The notes under the pieces were generated by a model. It was given only the letters and a program-made list of their open reading frames with translations, was not told where the DNA came from and did no database searches. A program made the translations under genes and the position numbers. A stretch of 64,000 bases of DNA, taken from NCBI RefSeq assembly GCF_000423185.1, contig NZ_AUHM01000019.1:62001-126000 (forward strand), read 5' to 3'. Below, in pieces: positions 32,297 through 41,803 of the stretch. The stretch is from Inquilinus limosus DSM 16000. GTDB lineage: Bacteria; Pseudomonadota; Alphaproteobacteria; DSM-16000; Inquilinaceae. How positions within the stretch are numbered: the first letter of the stretch is position 1; each line of letters starts with the position of its first letter.

Positions 32297-33322
32297 GTGG
32301 CCAGGACGACGCTGCAAGACGTCGCACGGGAAGCCGGCGTCAGCGTCGCGACCGTGGATCGCGTGCTGAACGGGCGTGCCGGCATCCATGCGCGCATGGT
32401 CGACCGCGTGAAGGCGGCGGTCGAACGGCTGAACTACGAGCCGGACCGGCTGGCCTCGCGCCTGTCCCGGGCGCGCGATTTCCGCTTCACCGCGATCCTC
32501 CCGGTCGGCGCCAACGACTTCATGGACAATCTGGAGCGGGAGTTCCGCACCCTCACCCGCCGCTACGCGGCCGAGCGGGTGGCGATCGACATCCTGCAGG
32601 TCGATGTCTTCGACGGCGAGGCCCTGGCCGAGGCGCTGGAGGCTCTGCCGCTGGAGATCGACGGTGTCGCCGTGGTGGCGCTGGACCATCCGGCGGTGGC
32701 CGAAGCCCTGAACGCCCTGGCGGCGCGCGGCACCATCGTGGTCACGCTGGTCTCCGACCTGCCCGGCGCCAAGCGGCGCCACTATGTCGGCCTCGACAAC
32801 CACGCCGCCGGCCGCACCGCGGCCAGCCTGCTGGGCCGGTTCCTCGACCCGCGCCGCGGCAAGGTCGGGCTGATCGCGGGCTCCCTGCAGCTGCGCGACC
32901 ATATCGAGCGGCAATTCGGTTTCGAGCAGATCATCGCCCGGGAATACCCGCAGCTCGAGGTGCTGCCGCTGCGCGAGGCCCGCGACGACCCCGCCCGGGT
33001 GGAGGCCGCCGCCCGCACCCTGCTGGACGAGAACCCGGACCTCGTCGGGCTGTACAATGTGGGCGGCGGCCAGCAGGGGGTGGTGGCCGCGCTGGAGGCG
33101 ACCGGCCGCGCCCGCGACGTGGTCTTCATCGGCCATGAGCTGACCGAGTTCACCCGCCGCCACCTGATCCGCGGCACCATCGACGCCGTCATCAACCAGG
33201 ATGCGGGCCACATGGCGCGCAGCAGCATCCGGGTGCTGCTGGCCCTGCGCGAGGGCGTGCCGATCGTGCCGGACCAGGAGCGGATCCGGATCGACATCTT
33301 CATCCGGGACAACCTGCCATGA
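32297..33322 (+). CDS. LacI family regulator of a sugar ABC operon
   Basis: Transcription factor of 341 residues. It begins with a GTG preceded at five bases by AGGGAGGGG (32283-32291), which decides the start. The headpiece TTLQDVAREAGVSVATVDRVLNGR starts at residue 4, as usual for LacI. The C-terminal part resembles sugar-binding proteins (RHYVGLDNHAAGRTAASLLGR, GLYNVGGGQQGVVAALEATG, DAVINQDAGHMARSSIRVL). It is the first gene of the operon, and its stop overlaps the start of the ABC ATPase gene by four bases (ATGA). It is therefore co-expressed with the transporter it presumably controls. The inducer is unknown. Confidence 0.94.
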   Translation: MARTTLQDVAREAGVSVATVDRVLNGRAGIHARMVDRVKAAVERLNYEPDRLASRLSRARDFRFTAILPVGANDFMDNLEREFRTLTRRYAAERVAIDILQVDVFDGEALAEALEALPLEIDGVAVVALDHPAVAEALNALAARGTIVVTLVSDLPGAKRRHYVGLDNHAAGRTAASLLGRFLDPRRGKVGLIAGSLQLRDHIERQFGFEQIIAREYPQLEVLPLREARDDPARVEAAARTLLDENPDLVGLYNVGGGQQGVVAALEATGRARDVVFIGHELTEFTRRHLIRGTIDAVINQDAGHMARSSIRVLLALREGVPIVPDQERIRIDIFIRDNLP

Positions 33323-34878
33323 CCGCCGTCCCCTCCCCCGCCGCCCCCGGGCCGGTGCTGTCCGTCCAGGGCCTCGGCAAGACCTTCGGCACCGTGGCCG
33401 TGCTGCAGGATGTCGGCTTCGACCTGCAGCCGGGCGAGGTGCATGCCGTGATCGGCGAGAACGGCGCCGGCAAGTCGACGCTGATGAAGATCCTGGCCGG
33501 CCATCTGGAGCCGACCGCCGGCACCATCACCCTGGACGGCGCGCCGATCCGCTTCTCCGGCCCGGTGGATGCGGAGCGGCACGGCATCGTGCTGGTGCAT
33601 CAGGAGATCCTGCTGGCGCCGCATCTGACGGTCGCCGAGAACCTGTTCCTGGGGCGCGAGCTGCGGCGAGGCCTGCCCGGTGGGTTCAGCGTCGACGACC
33701 GCGCCATGAACGCCCGCGCGGCCGAGGCGGTGCGGTCGCTGGGGGCGGAGATCGATCCGGCCGCCATCGTCGCCCAGCTGTCGATCGCGCAGCGCCAGCT
33801 GGTGCAGATCGCCCGGGCCCTCCTGGTGCCCCACAGCGTGGTGATCTTCGACGAGCCGACGGCGTCGCTGACCTCGCACGAGACCGATGCGCTGCTCGGC
33901 GTCATTCGCGACATCCGGAAGAAGGGCGTGGCCGTGCTCTACGTCTCGCACCGGCTGCCGGAGGTGAAGGCGATCGCCGACCGGGTGACGGTGCTGCGCG
34001 ATGGCCGGCTGGTCGGCACCCGCCCCACCGCCGAGCTGGAGCCGCTGGACATGGCGCGGATGATGGTCGGCCGCGACATGGCCAATCTCTATCCGCCGCG
34101 CACCGACGCCCCGGCCGGCGATCCGGTGCTGGAGGTCCGCGGCATGACCGTGCCGCGCCATGCCGAGGACGCGTCCTTCGTCCTGCGGCGCGGCGAGATC
34201 CTGGGCTTCGCCGGGCTGGTCGGCGCCGGCCGCACCGAGCTGCTGGAGGGCGTGCTGGGCCTGCGCACGGCCCATGGCGAGGTCTTCCGCGACGGCAAGC
34301 CGGTCCGCTTCGCCACCGTGCGCGACAGCATGGCGGCGGGCATCGTCTATCTGAGCGAGGACCGCAAAGGCAAAGGCCTCTTGCTGGCGCAGGACCTGCG
34401 CATCAACCTGACCCTGGCGGCGCTGAAGCGCTTCACCCGCGGGCCGGTGATCGACACGGCGAAGGAGTGGCAGGAGCTGGACCGCGCCATTGCTGCCTTC
34501 GACGTGCGCACGCGCCGCAAGGACCTGCTGGCCGGGCAGCTTTCGGGCGGCAACCAGCAGAAGCTTCTGCTGGGCAAGATGATGCTGCTGGAGCCGGAGA
34601 TCGTGGTGATCGACGAGCCGACCCGCGGCATCGACATCGGCACCAAGCAGCAGATCTACCGCTTCGTCGCCGAGCTGGCGGCCCAGGGCAAGTCGGTGAT
34701 CGTCATCTCCTCGGAGATGCAGGAGCTGATCGGCCTGTGCCACCGCATCCTGGTGATGCGGTCCGGCCGCATCGTCGGCGAGGTCGCGGGCGGCGCCATG
34801 ACCGAGGCGGAGATCGTGACCTACGCCACCGGCGTGAGGACAATGACAGCGGCAGACGTGCCGGTGAGGGAGGCATGA
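33319..34878 (+). CDS. Sugar ABC transporter ATP-binding protein (RbsA/MglA type)
   Basis: Cytosolic ATPase of 519 residues with two fused nucleotide-binding domains. The first has Walker A GENGAGKSTL (about 51-60) and signature LSIAQRQLVQIARALL with Walker B VVIFDEPTASL. The second has the degenerate Walker A GLVGAGRTEL, signature LSGGNQQKLLLGKMM and Walker B IVVIDEPTRGIDIGTK. The first signature is the degenerate form usual in this family. Four-base start/stop overlaps with the genes on both sides show translational coupling. It energises the permease at 34875. Confidence 0.96.
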   Translation: MTAVPSPAAPGPVLSVQGLGKTFGTVAVLQDVGFDLQPGEVHAVIGENGAGKSTLMKILAGHLEPTAGTITLDGAPIRFSGPVDAERHGIVLVHQEILLAPHLTVAENLFLGRELRRGLPGGFSVDDRAMNARAAEAVRSLGAEIDPAAIVAQLSIAQRQLVQIARALLVPHSVVIFDEPTASLTSHETDALLGVIRDIRKKGVAVLYVSHRLPEVKAIADRVTVLRDGRLVGTRPTAELEPLDMARMMVGRDMANLYPPRTDAPAGDPVLEVRGMTVPRHAEDASFVLRRGEILGFAGLVGAGRTELLEGVLGLRTAHGEVFRDGKPVRFATVRDSMAAGIVYLSEDRKGKGLLLAQDLRINLTLAALKRFTRGPVIDTAKEWQELDRAIAAFDVRTRRKDLLAGQLSGGNQQKLLLGKMMLLEPEIVVIDEPTRGIDIGTKQQIYRFVAELAAQGKSVIVISSEMQELIGLCHRILVMRSGRIVGEVAGGAMTEAEIVTYATGVRTMTAADVPVREA

Positions 34879-35876
34879 GCACAACGACCACAACACCCGC
34901 CGCGCGCGGGCTTCGCTTCGACCTGCGCGTCGCCGCGCCGTTCTTCGCACTGGCCGTGCTGATCGTCGTCGGCGCCCTGCTGAACCCGAACTTCCTCAGC
35001 GCCGACAACCTTCTGAACGTGGCCACGCGCAGCGCCTTCATCGCCATCATCGCGGTCGGCGCCACCTTCGTGATCACCGCGGGCGGGCTCGACCTCTCGG
35101 TCGGGTCGATGTCCGGCTTCGTCGCCGGCGCCATGATCCTCCTGATGAACGCGGCGCCGCTCGGCGACGGGGTCAGCCTGATCGCGCTGGCCATGGCCTC
35201 GGCGATCATGCTCGGCGCCCTGTGCGGCCTGGGCAACGGGCTGATCACCACGGTCGGGCGGATCGAGCCCTTCATCGTCACCCTCGGCACCATGGGCATC
35301 TTCCGCGGCCTCTTGATCTGGCTGGCCGAGGGCGGCTCGATCGCGATGAAGGCGTCGGATCTGCGGGCGCTCTACCGGCCGGTCTATTTCGGCACGGTGT
35401 TCGGCGTGCCGGTGCCGATCCTGGTGATCCTGGCGGTCGGCGCGCTCGGCGCCTTCGTGCTGTACCGCACCGCCTTCGGCCGCCATGTCCGCGCCGTCGG
35501 GTCGAACGAGGACGTCGCCCGCTACTCCGGCATCGCCGTCGACCGGGTGCGCACCCTGACCTACGTCATCCAGGGCGTCTGCGTCGCGGTGGCCGTGCTG
35601 GTCTATGTGCCGCGGCTCGGTTCCGCCACCTCGACCACCGGGCTGTTGTGGGAGCTGCAGGCGATCACCGCCGTGGTGGTCGGCGGCACCGCGCTGCGCG
35701 GGGGGGTCGGCCGGATCTGGGGCACGATCTGCGGCGCCCTGATCCTCGAGGTCGTCGGAAACATCATGACCCTGTCCAACCTGGTCAGCGAATACCTGAT
35801 CGGCGCGGTACAGGGCGCCATCATCATCATCGCCATGCTGGTGCAGCGGTCGCTGCTGCGCCGGCCTGGTGCATAA
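34875..35876 (+). CDS. Sugar ABC transporter permease (RbsC type)
   Basis: Inner-membrane permease of 333 residues with eight to ten helices. The family hallmark AVGATFVITAGGLDLSVGSM lies near 55-75, and VGSNEDVARYSGIAVDRVR is the cytoplasmic coupling region. LQAITAVVVGGTALRGGVGRIWGT precedes the last helices. The N-terminus is a Thr-rich leader before the first helix. The start overlaps the ATPase stop (ATGA). Probably works as a homodimer with the ATPase and the binding protein encoded next. Confidence 0.95.
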   Translation: MSTTTTTPAARGLRFDLRVAAPFFALAVLIVVGALLNPNFLSADNLLNVATRSAFIAIIAVGATFVITAGGLDLSVGSMSGFVAGAMILLMNAAPLGDGVSLIALAMASAIMLGALCGLGNGLITTVGRIEPFIVTLGTMGIFRGLLIWLAEGGSIAMKASDLRALYRPVYFGTVFGVPVPILVILAVGALGAFVLYRTAFGRHVRAVGSNEDVARYSGIAVDRVRTLTYVIQGVCVAVAVLVYVPRLGSATSTTGLLWELQAITAVVVGGTALRGGVGRIWGTICGALILEVVGNIMTLSNLVSEYLIGAVQGAIIIIAMLVQRSLLRRPGA

Positions 35877-35929
35877 GCGGGCCGGAGCCGCCCGTTCCGC
35901 AACAGGCTCGATTTGTGGGGAGGAATTTG

Positions 35930-36871
35930 ATGCGTTTCAGATTGATGGGCCTGGCCGCCGCGGCCCTGTTGGCGGCGATCGGCAGCGCCCAGGCGCAGGA
36001 AAGCAAGACCATCGCCGTGTCGATCCCTGCCGCCGACCATGGCTGGACCGGCGGCGTCGTCTACCACGCGCAGGAGCAGGCGAAGGCGCTGGAGGCCCGC
36101 TATCCGGGGCTGAAGGTGATCGTCAAGACCTCGCCGGACGGCGCGTCCCAGGCCAATGCGCTGGAGGACCTGACCACCCAGGGCATCGACGCGCTGGTGG
36201 CCCTGCCGCACAATTCCGACGAGCTGACCGACCCGATCCGCCAGGTGAAGGAGAAGGGCGTCTTCGTCACCGTGGTCGACCGGGCGCTGAGCGACCAGAC
36301 GATCCAGGACCTTTACGTCGCCGGCAACAACCCGGAGCTGGGGCGCGTCGCCGGCAAGTACATCAAGGACACGCTGGGCACCGGCGACGTGGTGGTCATC
36401 CGCGGCCTGCCGATCGTCATCGACGAGGAGCGGATCAAGGGCTTCGAGGAGGCGATCGCCGGCAGCGGCATCAAGGTGCTGGACAAGCAGTTCGGCAACT
36501 GGAGCCGCGACGACGCCTTCAAGGTGATGCAGGACTACCTGGCCAAGTACCCGAAGATCGACGCCGTGTGGTGCCAGGACGACGACATGGCCGTGGGCGT
36601 GCTGGAGGCGATCCAGCAGGCCAACCGCACCGACATCAAGTTCGTGGTCGGCGGCGCCGGCATGAAGGACATGGTCAAGAAGGTGATGGACGGCGACAAG
36701 ATGATCCCGGTCGACGTGCTGTACCCGCCGGCCATGGTCGCCGTCGCCATGGACCTGACCGCGGCCCATCTCTACGACCAGCTGCCGGTCCGCGGCCGCT
36801 ACATCCTGGACGCCACGCTGGTGACCAAGGAGAACGCCAAGGAGTTCTACTATCCGGACTCGCCGTTCTGA
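35930..36871 (+). CDS. Sugar-binding periplasmic protein of the ABC transporter
   Basis: Solute-binding protein of 313 residues, type I periplasmic-binding fold. A Sec signal peptide (about 1-23, MGLAAAALLAAIGSAQAQ) is followed by KTIAVSIPAADHGWTGGVVYHAQ, DGASQANALEDLTTQGIDALVALP and DAVWCQDDDMAVGVLEAI. GGGGAGGA precedes the ATG. It lies 53 bases after the permease stop and is the last gene of the operon, a common place for a highly expressed binding protein. The ligand is not readable from the sequence; a sugar, polyol or inositol-like compound is plausible. No catabolic gene accompanies the operon. Confidence 0.93.
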   Translation: MRFRLMGLAAAALLAAIGSAQAQESKTIAVSIPAADHGWTGGVVYHAQEQAKALEARYPGLKVIVKTSPDGASQANALEDLTTQGIDALVALPHNSDELTDPIRQVKEKGVFVTVVDRALSDQTIQDLYVAGNNPELGRVAGKYIKDTLGTGDVVVIRGLPIVIDEERIKGFEEAIAGSGIKVLDKQFGNWSRDDAFKVMQDYLAKYPKIDAVWCQDDDMAVGVLEAIQQANRTDIKFVVGGAGMKDMVKKVMDGDKMIPVDVLYPPAMVAVAMDLTAAHLYDQLPVRGRYILDATLVTKENAKEFYYPDSPF

Positions 36872-36883
36872 GGCTGGCCTTCG

Positions 36884-36969
36884 CGTCGTTGCGAGCGCAG
36901 CGAAGCAATTCAGGGCCGTTTGCCGTGGCCCCTGGATTGCTTCGTCGGCTTCGCCTCCTCGCAATGACG
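36884..36969. repeat. Intergenic palindromic repeat (CGTCGTTGCGAG type)
   Basis: Arms 36884-36915 (CGTCGTTGCGAGCG...GAAGCAATTCAGGG) and 36931-36969 (CCTGGATTGCTTCG...CTCGCAATGACG) are imperfect inverted repeats. It is a third intergenic repeat family in the window and lies between the ABC operon and the terminator before serA. Confidence 0.8.
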
Positions 36970-36977
36970 AGGAACAG

Positions 36978-37004
36978 AAAACCCCGGCCTGAGGCCGGGG
37001 TTTT
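36978..37004. terminator. Bidirectional intrinsic terminator between ABC operon and serA
   Basis: A 12-base stem AAAACCCCGGCC with loop TGA and GGCCGGGGTTTT. It is T-flanked on either strand, so it can terminate the sugar ABC operon (plus) and serA (minus, whose stop is five bases away). Confidence 0.92.
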
Positions 37005-37008
37005 CATG

Positions 37009-38586
37009 TCAGAAGTTCAGCGCCTTGGCCTGGACCACGCTGGGCAGGCCCAGCACGGTCTTGACGATTTCCTCCGGCACCGGGCTGTCGACCGAGACCA
37101 GGGCGAGCGCGCTGCCGCCTTCCGGCCGGCGGCCGAGGTTGAAGTTGGCGATGTTGATCTTGGCGTCGCCCAGCACCGTGCCGAGGCGGCCGATGAAGCC
37201 CGGCTTGTCCTCGTTGCGCACGAACAGCATGTTGCGCGCCACCTCGGCCTCGAGCGCGATGCCCTCGACCTCGACGATCCGCGGCTTGGTGCCGGCGAAG
37301 AGCGAGCCGGCGACGGTCCGGGTCTGGCGCTCGGTCGTCACCGTCAGCCGCACCAGCGTGTGGTAGTCCTCGCAGGTCTCGCGCTTGGTCTCGCTGACGT
37401 CGATGTCGTATTCGCGCGCCACCACCGGCGCCGACACCATGTTGACGCTGTCCAGCAGCGGCCGCAGCAGCCCGGCCAGGATCACGCTGGTGATCGGCTT
37501 GGTGTTGAGCTGGGCGACGTCGCCTTCATAGGTGATGTTGACCGCCTTCAGCCGGGTCTCGGTGATCTGGCCGGCGAAGCTGCCGAGCTGCTCGACCAGG
37601 GCGAGATACGGCTTCAGCTTCGGCGCCTCCTCCGCCGTCACCGACGGCATGTTCAGCGCGTTGGTCACGGCGCCGGAGAGGAGGAAGTCCGAGATCTGCT
37701 CGGCCACCTGCAGCGCCACATTCTCCTGTGCCTCGGTGGTGGCGGCGCCGAGATGCGGGGTGCAGACCACGTTCGGCAGGCCGAAGAAGGCGCTCTCCTT
37801 CGCCGGCTCGACCGCGAAGACGTCGAGCGCGGCGCCGGCGACATGGCCGGACTTCAGCGCCGCCAGCAGGTCCTCCTCGACGATCAGACCGCCGCGGGCG
37901 CAGTTGATGATGCGCACGCCCGGCTTCATCTTGGCGATCGCCGCGGCGTCGATGATGTTGCGGGTCTGGTCGGTCAGCGGCGTGTGCAGGCTGATGAAGT
38001 CGGCGCGCTGGAACAGCCCGTCGAGCTCGACCTTCTCCACGCCCAGGTCCAGCGCCCGCTCCGGCGACAGGAACGGGTCGTAGGCGATCACCTTCATCTT
38101 CAGCCCGATGGCGCGGTCGGCGACGATCGAGCCGATGTTGCCGCAGCCGATCAGGCCGAGCGTCTTGCCGAACAGCTCGACCCCCATGAAGCGGGACTTC
38201 TCCCACTTGCCGGCATGGGTCGACGCGTTGGCGTCCGGCAGCTGCCGGGCCAGCGCGAACATCATGGCGATGGCGTGCTCGGCGGTGGTGATGGAGTTGC
38301 CGAAGGGCGTGTTCATCACCACCACGCCGCGCTGGGTGGCGGCCGGGACGTCGACATTGTCGACGCCGATGCCGGCGCGGCCGACGACCTTGAGGTTGGT
38401 CGCGGCGGCCAGCACCTCCTTGGTCACCTTGGTGGCCGAGCGGATGGCGAGGCCGTCATACTGGCCGATGATCGCCTTCAGCTCCTCGGGCTTCAGGTCG
38501 GTCTTAACGTCGACCTCGACGCCGCGGTCGCGGAAGATGGCGACGGCGGCCGGGGACAGGCTGTCGGAAATGAGAACCTTGGGCAT
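37009..38586 (-). CDS. serA: D-3-phosphoglycerate dehydrogenase
   Basis: First enzyme of phosphorylated serine synthesis: 3-phosphoglycerate plus NAD+ gives 3-phosphohydroxypyruvate. At 525 residues it is the long type. The substrate domain has GLAIRSATKVT, and the Rossmann motif is LGLIGCGNIGSIVADRA near 145-160. The catalytic Arg is in NCARGGLI, and the His lies in TPHLGAATTEAQENVA. An intervening domain and a C-terminal ACT domain (GFIGRLGTVLGDAKINIANFNLGR) follow, the latter possibly for serine feedback. GGAG precedes the ATG. serC lies upstream on the same strand, separated by a palindromic repeat, so the two likely form an operon. Confidence 0.97.
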   Translation of the reverse strand: MPKVLISDSLSPAAVAIFRDRGVEVDVKTDLKPEELKAIIGQYDGLAIRSATKVTKEVLAAATNLKVVGRAGIGVDNVDVPAATQRGVVVMNTPFGNSITTAEHAIAMMFALARQLPDANASTHAGKWEKSRFMGVELFGKTLGLIGCGNIGSIVADRAIGLKMKVIAYDPFLSPERALDLGVEKVELDGLFQRADFISLHTPLTDQTRNIIDAAAIAKMKPGVRIINCARGGLIVEEDLLAALKSGHVAGAALDVFAVEPAKESAFFGLPNVVCTPHLGAATTEAQENVALQVAEQISDFLLSGAVTNALNMPSVTAEEAPKLKPYLALVEQLGSFAGQITETRLKAVNITYEGDVAQLNTKPITSVILAGLLRPLLDSVNMVSAPVVAREYDIDVSETKRETCEDYHTLVRLTVTTERQTRTVAGSLFAGTKPRIVEVEGIALEAEVARNMLFVRNEDKPGFIGRLGTVLGDAKINIANFNLGRRPEGGSALALVSVDSPVPEEIVKTVLGLPSVVQAKALNF

Positions 38587-38606
38587 CGGATCTGCTCCAG
38601 AAATCC

Positions 38607-38691
38607 CCCGTCATTCCCGCGAACGCGGGAATCTCGATGGCGTCGGACGGCTCTGTCCGGAAGAGATCCCCGCTTTCGCGGGGATGACGGG
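38607..38691. repeat. Palindromic repeat between serC and serA
   Basis: Inverted arms 38607-38635 (CCCGTCATTCCCGCG...GCGGGAATCTC) and 38663-38691 (GAGATCCCCGC...GGGGATGACGGG) differ at only two positions. Each arm is itself a hairpin. It fills the serC-serA spacer and could reduce or stabilise serA mRNA relative to serC. Confidence 0.88.
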
Positions 38692-38714
38692 TTCAATGGG
38701 AAGAACGGGAGGGT

Positions 38715-39899
38715 TTAGGCGGCCAGCTTCAGCTCGGCCCGGGCGCGGTCGAAGGCCCAGTCGAGCCAGGGCAGCAGCGCCTCGAGATCGGCGGTCTCGA
38801 TCGTGGCGCCGCCCCAGATGCGCAGGCCCGGGGGCGCGTCGCGGTAGCCGTTGATGTCGAAGGCGACGCCTTCCTTCTCCAGGATCGAGGCGATCTTCTT
38901 CGGTACCGCGGCCTGCGCGTCGGCATCCAGCGCCGTGACCGCCGGATCGACGATCTTCAGGCAGATCGAGGTGCAGGAGCGGACCGCCGGATCCGCGGCC
39001 AGGAAGTCGACCCAGGGGGTGCGCGCGACCCAGGCGGCGATGGCGGCGAGATTGTTCTCCGACCGCTCGATCAGCTTATCCAGGCCGCCGATCCCCTCGG
39101 CCCAGGCGAGGCCGTCGATCGCGTCCTCGACGCACAGCATCGACGGGGTGTTGATGGTCTCGCCCTTGAACGGGCCCTCGGCCAGCTTGCCCTTGGAGGT
39201 CAGGCGGAACACCTTCGGCAGCGGCCAGGCCGGGGTATGGCTCTCCAGCCGCTCCACCGCGCGGGGCGACAGGGCCAGCATGCCGTGCGCCCCCTCCCCA
39301 CCCAGCACCTTCTGCCAGGACCAGGTGACGACGTCGAGCTTGTCCCAGGGCAGGTCCATGGCGAAGGCGGCCGAGGTGGCGTCGCAGATCACCAGGCCCT
39401 GGCGGCCGGCCGGGATGGCGTCGCCGTTCGGCATGCGCACGCCGGAGGTGGTGCCGTTCCAGGTCAGGACCACGTCGCGGTCGAAATCGACCTGCGCCAG
39501 ATCCGGCAGCTCCCCATAGGGCGCCTTGAAGGTGCGGACATCCGGCAGCTTCAGCTGCTTGACCACGTCGGTCACCCAGCCTTCGCCGAAGCTTTCCCAC
39601 GCCAGCAGGTCGACGCCGCGGGCGCCGAGCAGGGTCCACAGCGCCATCTCGACGGCGCCGGTGTCCGATCCCGGCACGATGGCCAGGCGCCAGTCGGCGG
39701 GCATGCGCAGCACGCGCTTCGACCGCTCGATGACGTCGGCGAGCTTGGCCTTGCCGATGCCGGCGCGATGCGACCGGCCGAGGGCGGCATTCTGCAGCGC
39801 CTCGAGCGACCAGCCGGGGCGCTTGGCACAGGGACCGGAGGAGAAATTGGGGTTGCGCGGACGGAGTCCGGGCGTGGGGGCGAGCGCACTCGCAGTCAT
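38715..39899 (-). CDS. serC: Phosphoserine aminotransferase
   Basis: PLP enzyme of 394 residues that converts 3-phosphohydroxypyruvate to phosphoserine using glutamate. Visible features are [16 protein letters not shown] at the N-terminus, [19 protein letters not shown] near 90, [32 protein letters not shown] with the PLP-binding Asp, and the Schiff-base Lys in [15 protein letters not shown]. It belongs to the alphaproteobacterial SerC subgroup ([14 protein letters not shown]). GGAAGG lies six bases before the ATG. First gene of the serC-serA pair. Confidence 0.96.
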   Translation of the reverse strand: MTASALAPTPGLRPRNPNFSSGPCAKRPGWSLEALQNAALGRSHRAGIGKAKLADVIERSKRVLRMPADWRLAIVPGSDTGAVEMALWTLLGARGVDLLAWESFGEGWVTDVVKQLKLPDVRTFKAPYGELPDLAQVDFDRDVVLTWNGTTSGVRMPNGDAIPAGRQGLVICDATSAAFAMDLPWDKLDVVTWSWQKVLGGEGAHGMLALSPRAVERLESHTPAWPLPKVFRLTSKGKLAEGPFKGETINTPSMLCVEDAIDGLAWAEGIGGLDKLIERSENNLAAIAAWVARTPWVDFLAADPAVRSCTSICLKIVDPAVTALDADAQAAVPKKIASILEKEGVAFDINGYRDAPPGLRIWGGATIETADLEALLPWLDWAFDRARAELKLAA

Positions 39900-40065
39900 G
39901 TCTATCCTTCCAGATAGCAGCGTCCCGGTGGGGGGACGTGGCCCGCCGCCGAGCATATGGATCGGCGGGTCCGCGTCAATCGCTATCTGTGAAGCGTCCG
40001 GCGCAGGTCAGGCAGCGCAATATTGCGCAAAGTGGGTGCTTCGACCGGGCCGCCCTGCCCTGCCC

Positions 40066-40155
40066 CGTCATGGCGAGCCCCGCAGGGGTGTGGCCATCCA
40101 GGGGCCGGTGCGAGCGGCCCTGAATGGCCACGGGGCTCCGCGCCTCGCCATGACG
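40066..40155. repeat. Palindromic repeat between glmM and serC
   Basis: Arms CGTCATGGCGAGCCCCG...CCATCCAGGG (40066-40102) and CCCTGAATGGCC...CTCGCCATGACG (40118-40155) are imperfect inverted repeats of the same general design as 36884-36969. It lies in the 276-base gap upstream of serC, downstream of glmM. Nothing else was seen in that gap. Confidence 0.8.
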
Positions 40156-40175
40156 CTGTGAGGCAGGAGCAGTGC

Positions 40176-41534
40176 CTACGCCGCCGCAGTCTCGATCGTG
40201 GCGCAGATCTCGCCGACTAGGCTCTCGATCAGCGCCGCGTCCTCGCCTTCCGCCATCACCCGGATCACCGGCTCGGTGCCGGATTTGCGGATCAGCAGGC
40301 GGCCGTCCTTGCCCAGCCTTGCCTCGGCCGCGGCGATCGCATCCTTCACCAGCGCCTGCTCCAGCGGGGACGGCGCCCCCGGCACCGGCTTGAAGCGGAC
40401 GCTGCGCAGCCGCTGCGGCAGCGGCTCGAACACCCGGAACACCTCGCTGGACGGCCGGCCGGCCTGCTGGATTACCGCCAGCACCTGCAGCGCCGCGATC
40501 AGCCCGTCGCCGGTGGTGGCGTAGTCGCTCATGACGATGTGGCCGGACTGCTCGCCGCCGAGATTGAGGCCTCGCTCGCGCATCGTCTCGACCACGTAGC
40601 GGTCGCCGACTGCGGTGCGGATCAGGCCGAGGCCGATCCCGCCCAGGAACCGCTCCATGCCGAGATTCGACATCACCGTCGCCGCCACCGCCGGCTGCGC
40701 CAGCCGGCCGCCGCTGTGCCAGTCGCGCGCGATCATCGCCATCAGCTGGTCGCCGTCGATCTGGCGGCCGGTCTCGTCGGCCATGATCAGCCGGTCGGCG
40801 TCGCCGTCCAGGGACAGGCCGAGATGGGCGCCGTGCGCCACCACCGCCTGCTGCATCACATCGGTCGCGGTGGCGCCGCAGCCCTTGTTGATGTTGAGGC
40901 CGTCCGGCGACACGCCGATGGTCACGACCTCGGCCCCCAGCTCCCACAGCACCGCGGGGGCGACCTTGTAGGCGGCGCCGTTGGCGCAGTCGACCACGAC
41001 CTTGAGCCCGTCGAGCCGCAGCCCCTTGGGGAAGGTGTTCTTGGCATATTCGATATAGCGGCCGGAGGCATCGTCCAGCCGCCGGGCGCGGCCGAGCCGG
41101 GCCGGCGGCGCCAGCTGGTCGTCGGCCGGCTGGGCGATGCGGTCCTCGATCTCGCGCTCGACCTCGTCCGACAGCTTGTAGCCGTCCGGGCCGAACAGTT
41201 TGATGCCGTTGTCCTCGAACGGGTTGTGCGAGGCCGAGATCATCACGCCGAGATCGGCGCGCAGCGACCGGGTCAGCATGGCGATGGCCGGGGTCGGGAT
41301 CGGGCCGACCAGGGTGACGTCCATGCCGGCGCCGATGAAGCCCGCGGTCAGCGCCGGCTCCAGCAGATAGCCGGACAGGCGGGTGTCCTTGCCGATCACC
41401 ACCAGGTGGCGATGATCGCCGCGCCGGAACTGCGCCGCCGCCGCCGTCGCCACCTTCAGCGCCGTCTCAGCCGTCATCGGCTCGACATTCGCGCGACCGC
41501 GGATGCCGTCGGTCCCGAACAGCTTGCGCGTCAT
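40176..41534 (-). CDS. glmM: Phosphoglucosamine mutase
   Basis: Converts glucosamine-6-phosphate to glucosamine-1-phosphate for UDP-GlcNAc, hence for peptidoglycan and lipopolysaccharide. The 452 residues start [16 protein letters not shown]. The phosphorylated active-site Ser is at 102 in [13 protein letters not shown], the same number as in E. coli. The magnesium loop is LSLDGDADR, and the substrate loop [10 protein letters not shown] is followed by the phosphate-binding [14 protein letters not shown]. It is the last gene of the ftsH-folP-glmM order conserved in proteobacteria. Its ribosome-binding region lies in one arm of the inverted-repeat element at 41537-41803. Confidence 0.97.
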   Translation of the reverse strand: MTRKLFGTDGIRGRANVEPMTAETALKVATAAAAQFRRGDHRHLVVIGKDTRLSGYLLEPALTAGFIGAGMDVTLVGPIPTPAIAMLTRSLRADLGVMISASHNPFEDNGIKLFGPDGYKLSDEVEREIEDRIAQPADDQLAPPARLGRARRLDDASGRYIEYAKNTFPKGLRLDGLKVVVDCANGAAYKVAPAVLWELGAEVVTIGVSPDGLNINKGCGATATDVMQQAVVAHGAHLGLSLDGDADRLIMADETGRQIDGDQLMAMIARDWHSGGRLAQPAVAATVMSNLGMERFLGGIGLGLIRTAVGDRYVVETMRERGLNLGGEQSGHIVMSDYATTGDGLIAALQVLAVIQQAGRPSSEVFRVFEPLPQRLRSVRFKPVPGAPSPLEQALVKDAIAAAEARLGKDGRLLIRKSGTEPVIRVMAEGEDAALIESLVGEICATIETAAA

Positions 41535-41536
41535 TG

Positions 41537-41803
41537 AGCCCGCATCTCTTACACTCGTTGCGTCCTGCGCCGTCGCCACATGCCGACAGGGCAGGAGAAC
41601 GGCGTAGCGCGATGTGGCACATCGGGCAAGCCGTTCGACGCACCATATCGGCATGTGGCGACGGCCCGAAGGGTCGCCTTGCGGCGGCCGCCTGCGGGCG
41701 CGGGCCGCTCGACCGTAGTGCCCGCTACGCTCTTCGCGTCCCGCCCCCGCATCCGACTCGCCGCAAGGCGACGCAGGGCGCAAGGAGTGTAAGAGATGCG
41801 GGC
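41537..41803. repeat. Nested inverted-repeat (fold-back) element filling the folP-glmM spacer
   Basis: The outer arms 41538-41577 and 41767-41803 are complementary over about 37 bases with few mismatches (core CCGCATCTCTTACACTC). Inside are two further perfect inverted repeats. CGCCACATGCCGA (41574-41586) pairs with 41648-41660. GTCGCCTTGCGG (near 41673-41684) pairs with 41761-41772. As RNA on the minus strand this gives an outer stem enclosing two hairpins. The element begins within the folP stop and ends three bases before the glmM ATG, so it is either a mobile MITE-like insertion or a structured leader controlling glmM. No transposase is present. Confidence 0.85.
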
